This document shows positions 29,001-29,482 of a stretch of 29,482 nt of DNA, piece after piece. This DNA is from Conoideocrella luteorostrata (Eukaryota; Ascomycota; Sordariomycetes; Hypocreales; Clavicipitaceae). The stretch covers positions 1-29,482 of the forward strand of contig JASWJB010000434.1 of NCBI GenBank assembly GCA_032433595.1, written 5' to 3'. Numbering within the stretch: position 1 is the stretch's first letter; every line of letters begins with the position of its first letter. The translations under genes were made by a program, and so were the position numbers. The notes beneath the pieces were generated by a model. The model saw only the letters and a list, made by a program, of their open reading frames with translations, was not told the DNA's origin and ran no database searches.

Positions 29001-29323
29001 TCGCTAGTGCAGCCCGCACCTAAAGGCCAGGACAGGAAATACGCGAGATTGCCTTCTCCAAAAACAAAAACAGCAGGCTGCTGACAACACCCACCCCCTT
29101 CTATCGACAACCGCTGCTGCCGCCCTTGTTGACAGCGTTTACATATGGATATGCCACGAGTCGGATTGATCATAGAGTGCATGGTTTCTGTTACAAATAG
29201 AATCGGCAATCCCACCGCACCTTACCCACTACTCCGTAATTTCATTCATCGATCGCTTGTTGTTTCATTGTACGCACCCGCCTGGTCATCTTTTTGGTCA
29301 CGATTCCATTGACATACGCCAAA

Positions 29324-29482
29324 ATGTAAGATCTATAGGGCGGGGGGCCAACTGATCCAGAACGCCATTTAATCGAAAACCTCTGTTTTAGGCGGCAGCT
29401 CCCGTCTCGTGTTTTTTTAGCGAAGCCTCAGCGAGCTTGGCAGTGAACTGCCTCGTGTGCAGCTAACGTGGTTAACTTTGTG
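29324..29482 (+). CDS. Possible 5' end of an unidentified gene running off the window
   Basis: GCCAAAATGTAAG at 29318-29330 looks like a good start context in which the intron begins inside the start codon (AT, then GTAAGA at 29326). A 66-nt intron would end in CTGTTTTAG at 29391, with a CTGAT branch candidate. Exon 2 then supplies the G and reads about 17 codons, MRQLPSRVFLAKPQRAW, a short basic stretch without acidic residues, like a mitochondrial targeting peptide. An in-frame TGA at 29444 would end it unless a second intron starts at GTGAAC (29443); GCTAAC-type branch points follow just before the window ends. The family is not recognisable and the gene is incomplete, so this is a tentative call. 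Confidence 0.3.

Larger units (their letters stand above)
23992..29323. other. 5.3-kb region without a recognisable gene, upstream of the zinc-cluster gene
   Basis: Minus-strand upstream sequence of the transcription factor occupies at least the first kilobase; an ATG-initiated 164-codon frame (24572-24078) there has no recognisable domain. Other features are a G-quadruplex motif at 25128-25152; a (GTGGGAA)5 repeat at 26027-26061; heptamer or near-heptamer copies at 25970, 26639, 27056 and 29230; and a CACGTG box at 28912. Overlapping frames on both strands at 27402-27790 and a plus-strand frame at 28600-28833 are unsupported. No transposase, reverse transcriptase, long terminal repeat or tRNA was seen. 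It may contain long 5' UTRs, regulatory DNA or non-coding RNA. Confidence 0.5.

Noticed and set aside
1..29482. Biosynthetic gene cluster, transposon or horizontally acquired island
   Set aside because: The genes are unrelated conserved housekeeping functions; no backbone enzyme, transposase, reverse transcriptase, long terminal repeats or CRISPR-like array is visible.

Overview
The window looks like nuclear DNA of a filamentous ascomycete, most likely a sordariomycete and plausibly Hypocreales. Genes are interrupted by short GT..AG introns (about 45-120 nt, one of 379 nt) with CTAAC/CTGAC-type branch points. Every recognisable protein is a fungal version of a eukaryotic housekeeping or regulatory family. 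Genus is not resolved; the order-level guess is inference.

Layout, left to right. 1-2457 (+): beta-adaptin of AP-2 type, beginning next to a 25-base C run at the window edge. 2458-5068: 2.6 kb without a convincing gene, rich in a TACGGAG heptamer. 5069-5971 (+): UBL3/MUB-like ubiquitin-fold protein with a C-terminal CVIL prenylation box. 6819-7350 (-): proteasome maturation factor Ump1, its start codon cut off from the rest by an intron. 7868-9832 (+): soluble twin-ATPase ABC protein, divergent from ump1. 10266-11162 (+): five-exon DUF202 membrane protein. 11485-13810 (-): five-exon type II membrane protein of a fungal glycosyltransferase-2 type. 14661-16691 (+): symportin Syo1, sharing a divergent promoter region with the glycosyltransferase. 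17042-19417 (-): mismatch repair protein Mlh1. 19418-21663: 2.2 kb without a gene, with dense heptamers and a CAA/CAG-type repeat. 21664-23991 (-): Zn2Cys6 transcription factor with a PAS-like region and an 8-nt microexon. 23992-29323: 5.3 kb without a convincing gene, upstream of that factor. 29324-end (+): possible first exons of a gene leaving the window.

The genes do not form a pathway or a biosynthetic cluster. They are a dispersed housekeeping set: trafficking (AP-2), membrane ubiquitin-like protein and proteasome assembly (UBL3, Ump1), ribosome biogenesis (Syo1) and DNA repair (Mlh1). I see no transposase, reverse transcriptase, CRISPR array, tRNA or rRNA.

Points of most interest are the heptamer TACGGAG/CTCCGTA, found about twenty times in non-coding DNA and in no predicted exon; the 8-nt microexon carrying the third zinc-binding cysteine of the transcription factor; four introns of exactly 64 nt, all phase 1, in one gene; G-quadruplex motifs beside three genes; and a polyproline upstream ORF before the UBL3-like gene. 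Exon boundaries were placed by hand from splice signals and protein-family continuity; no alignment or database search was run.
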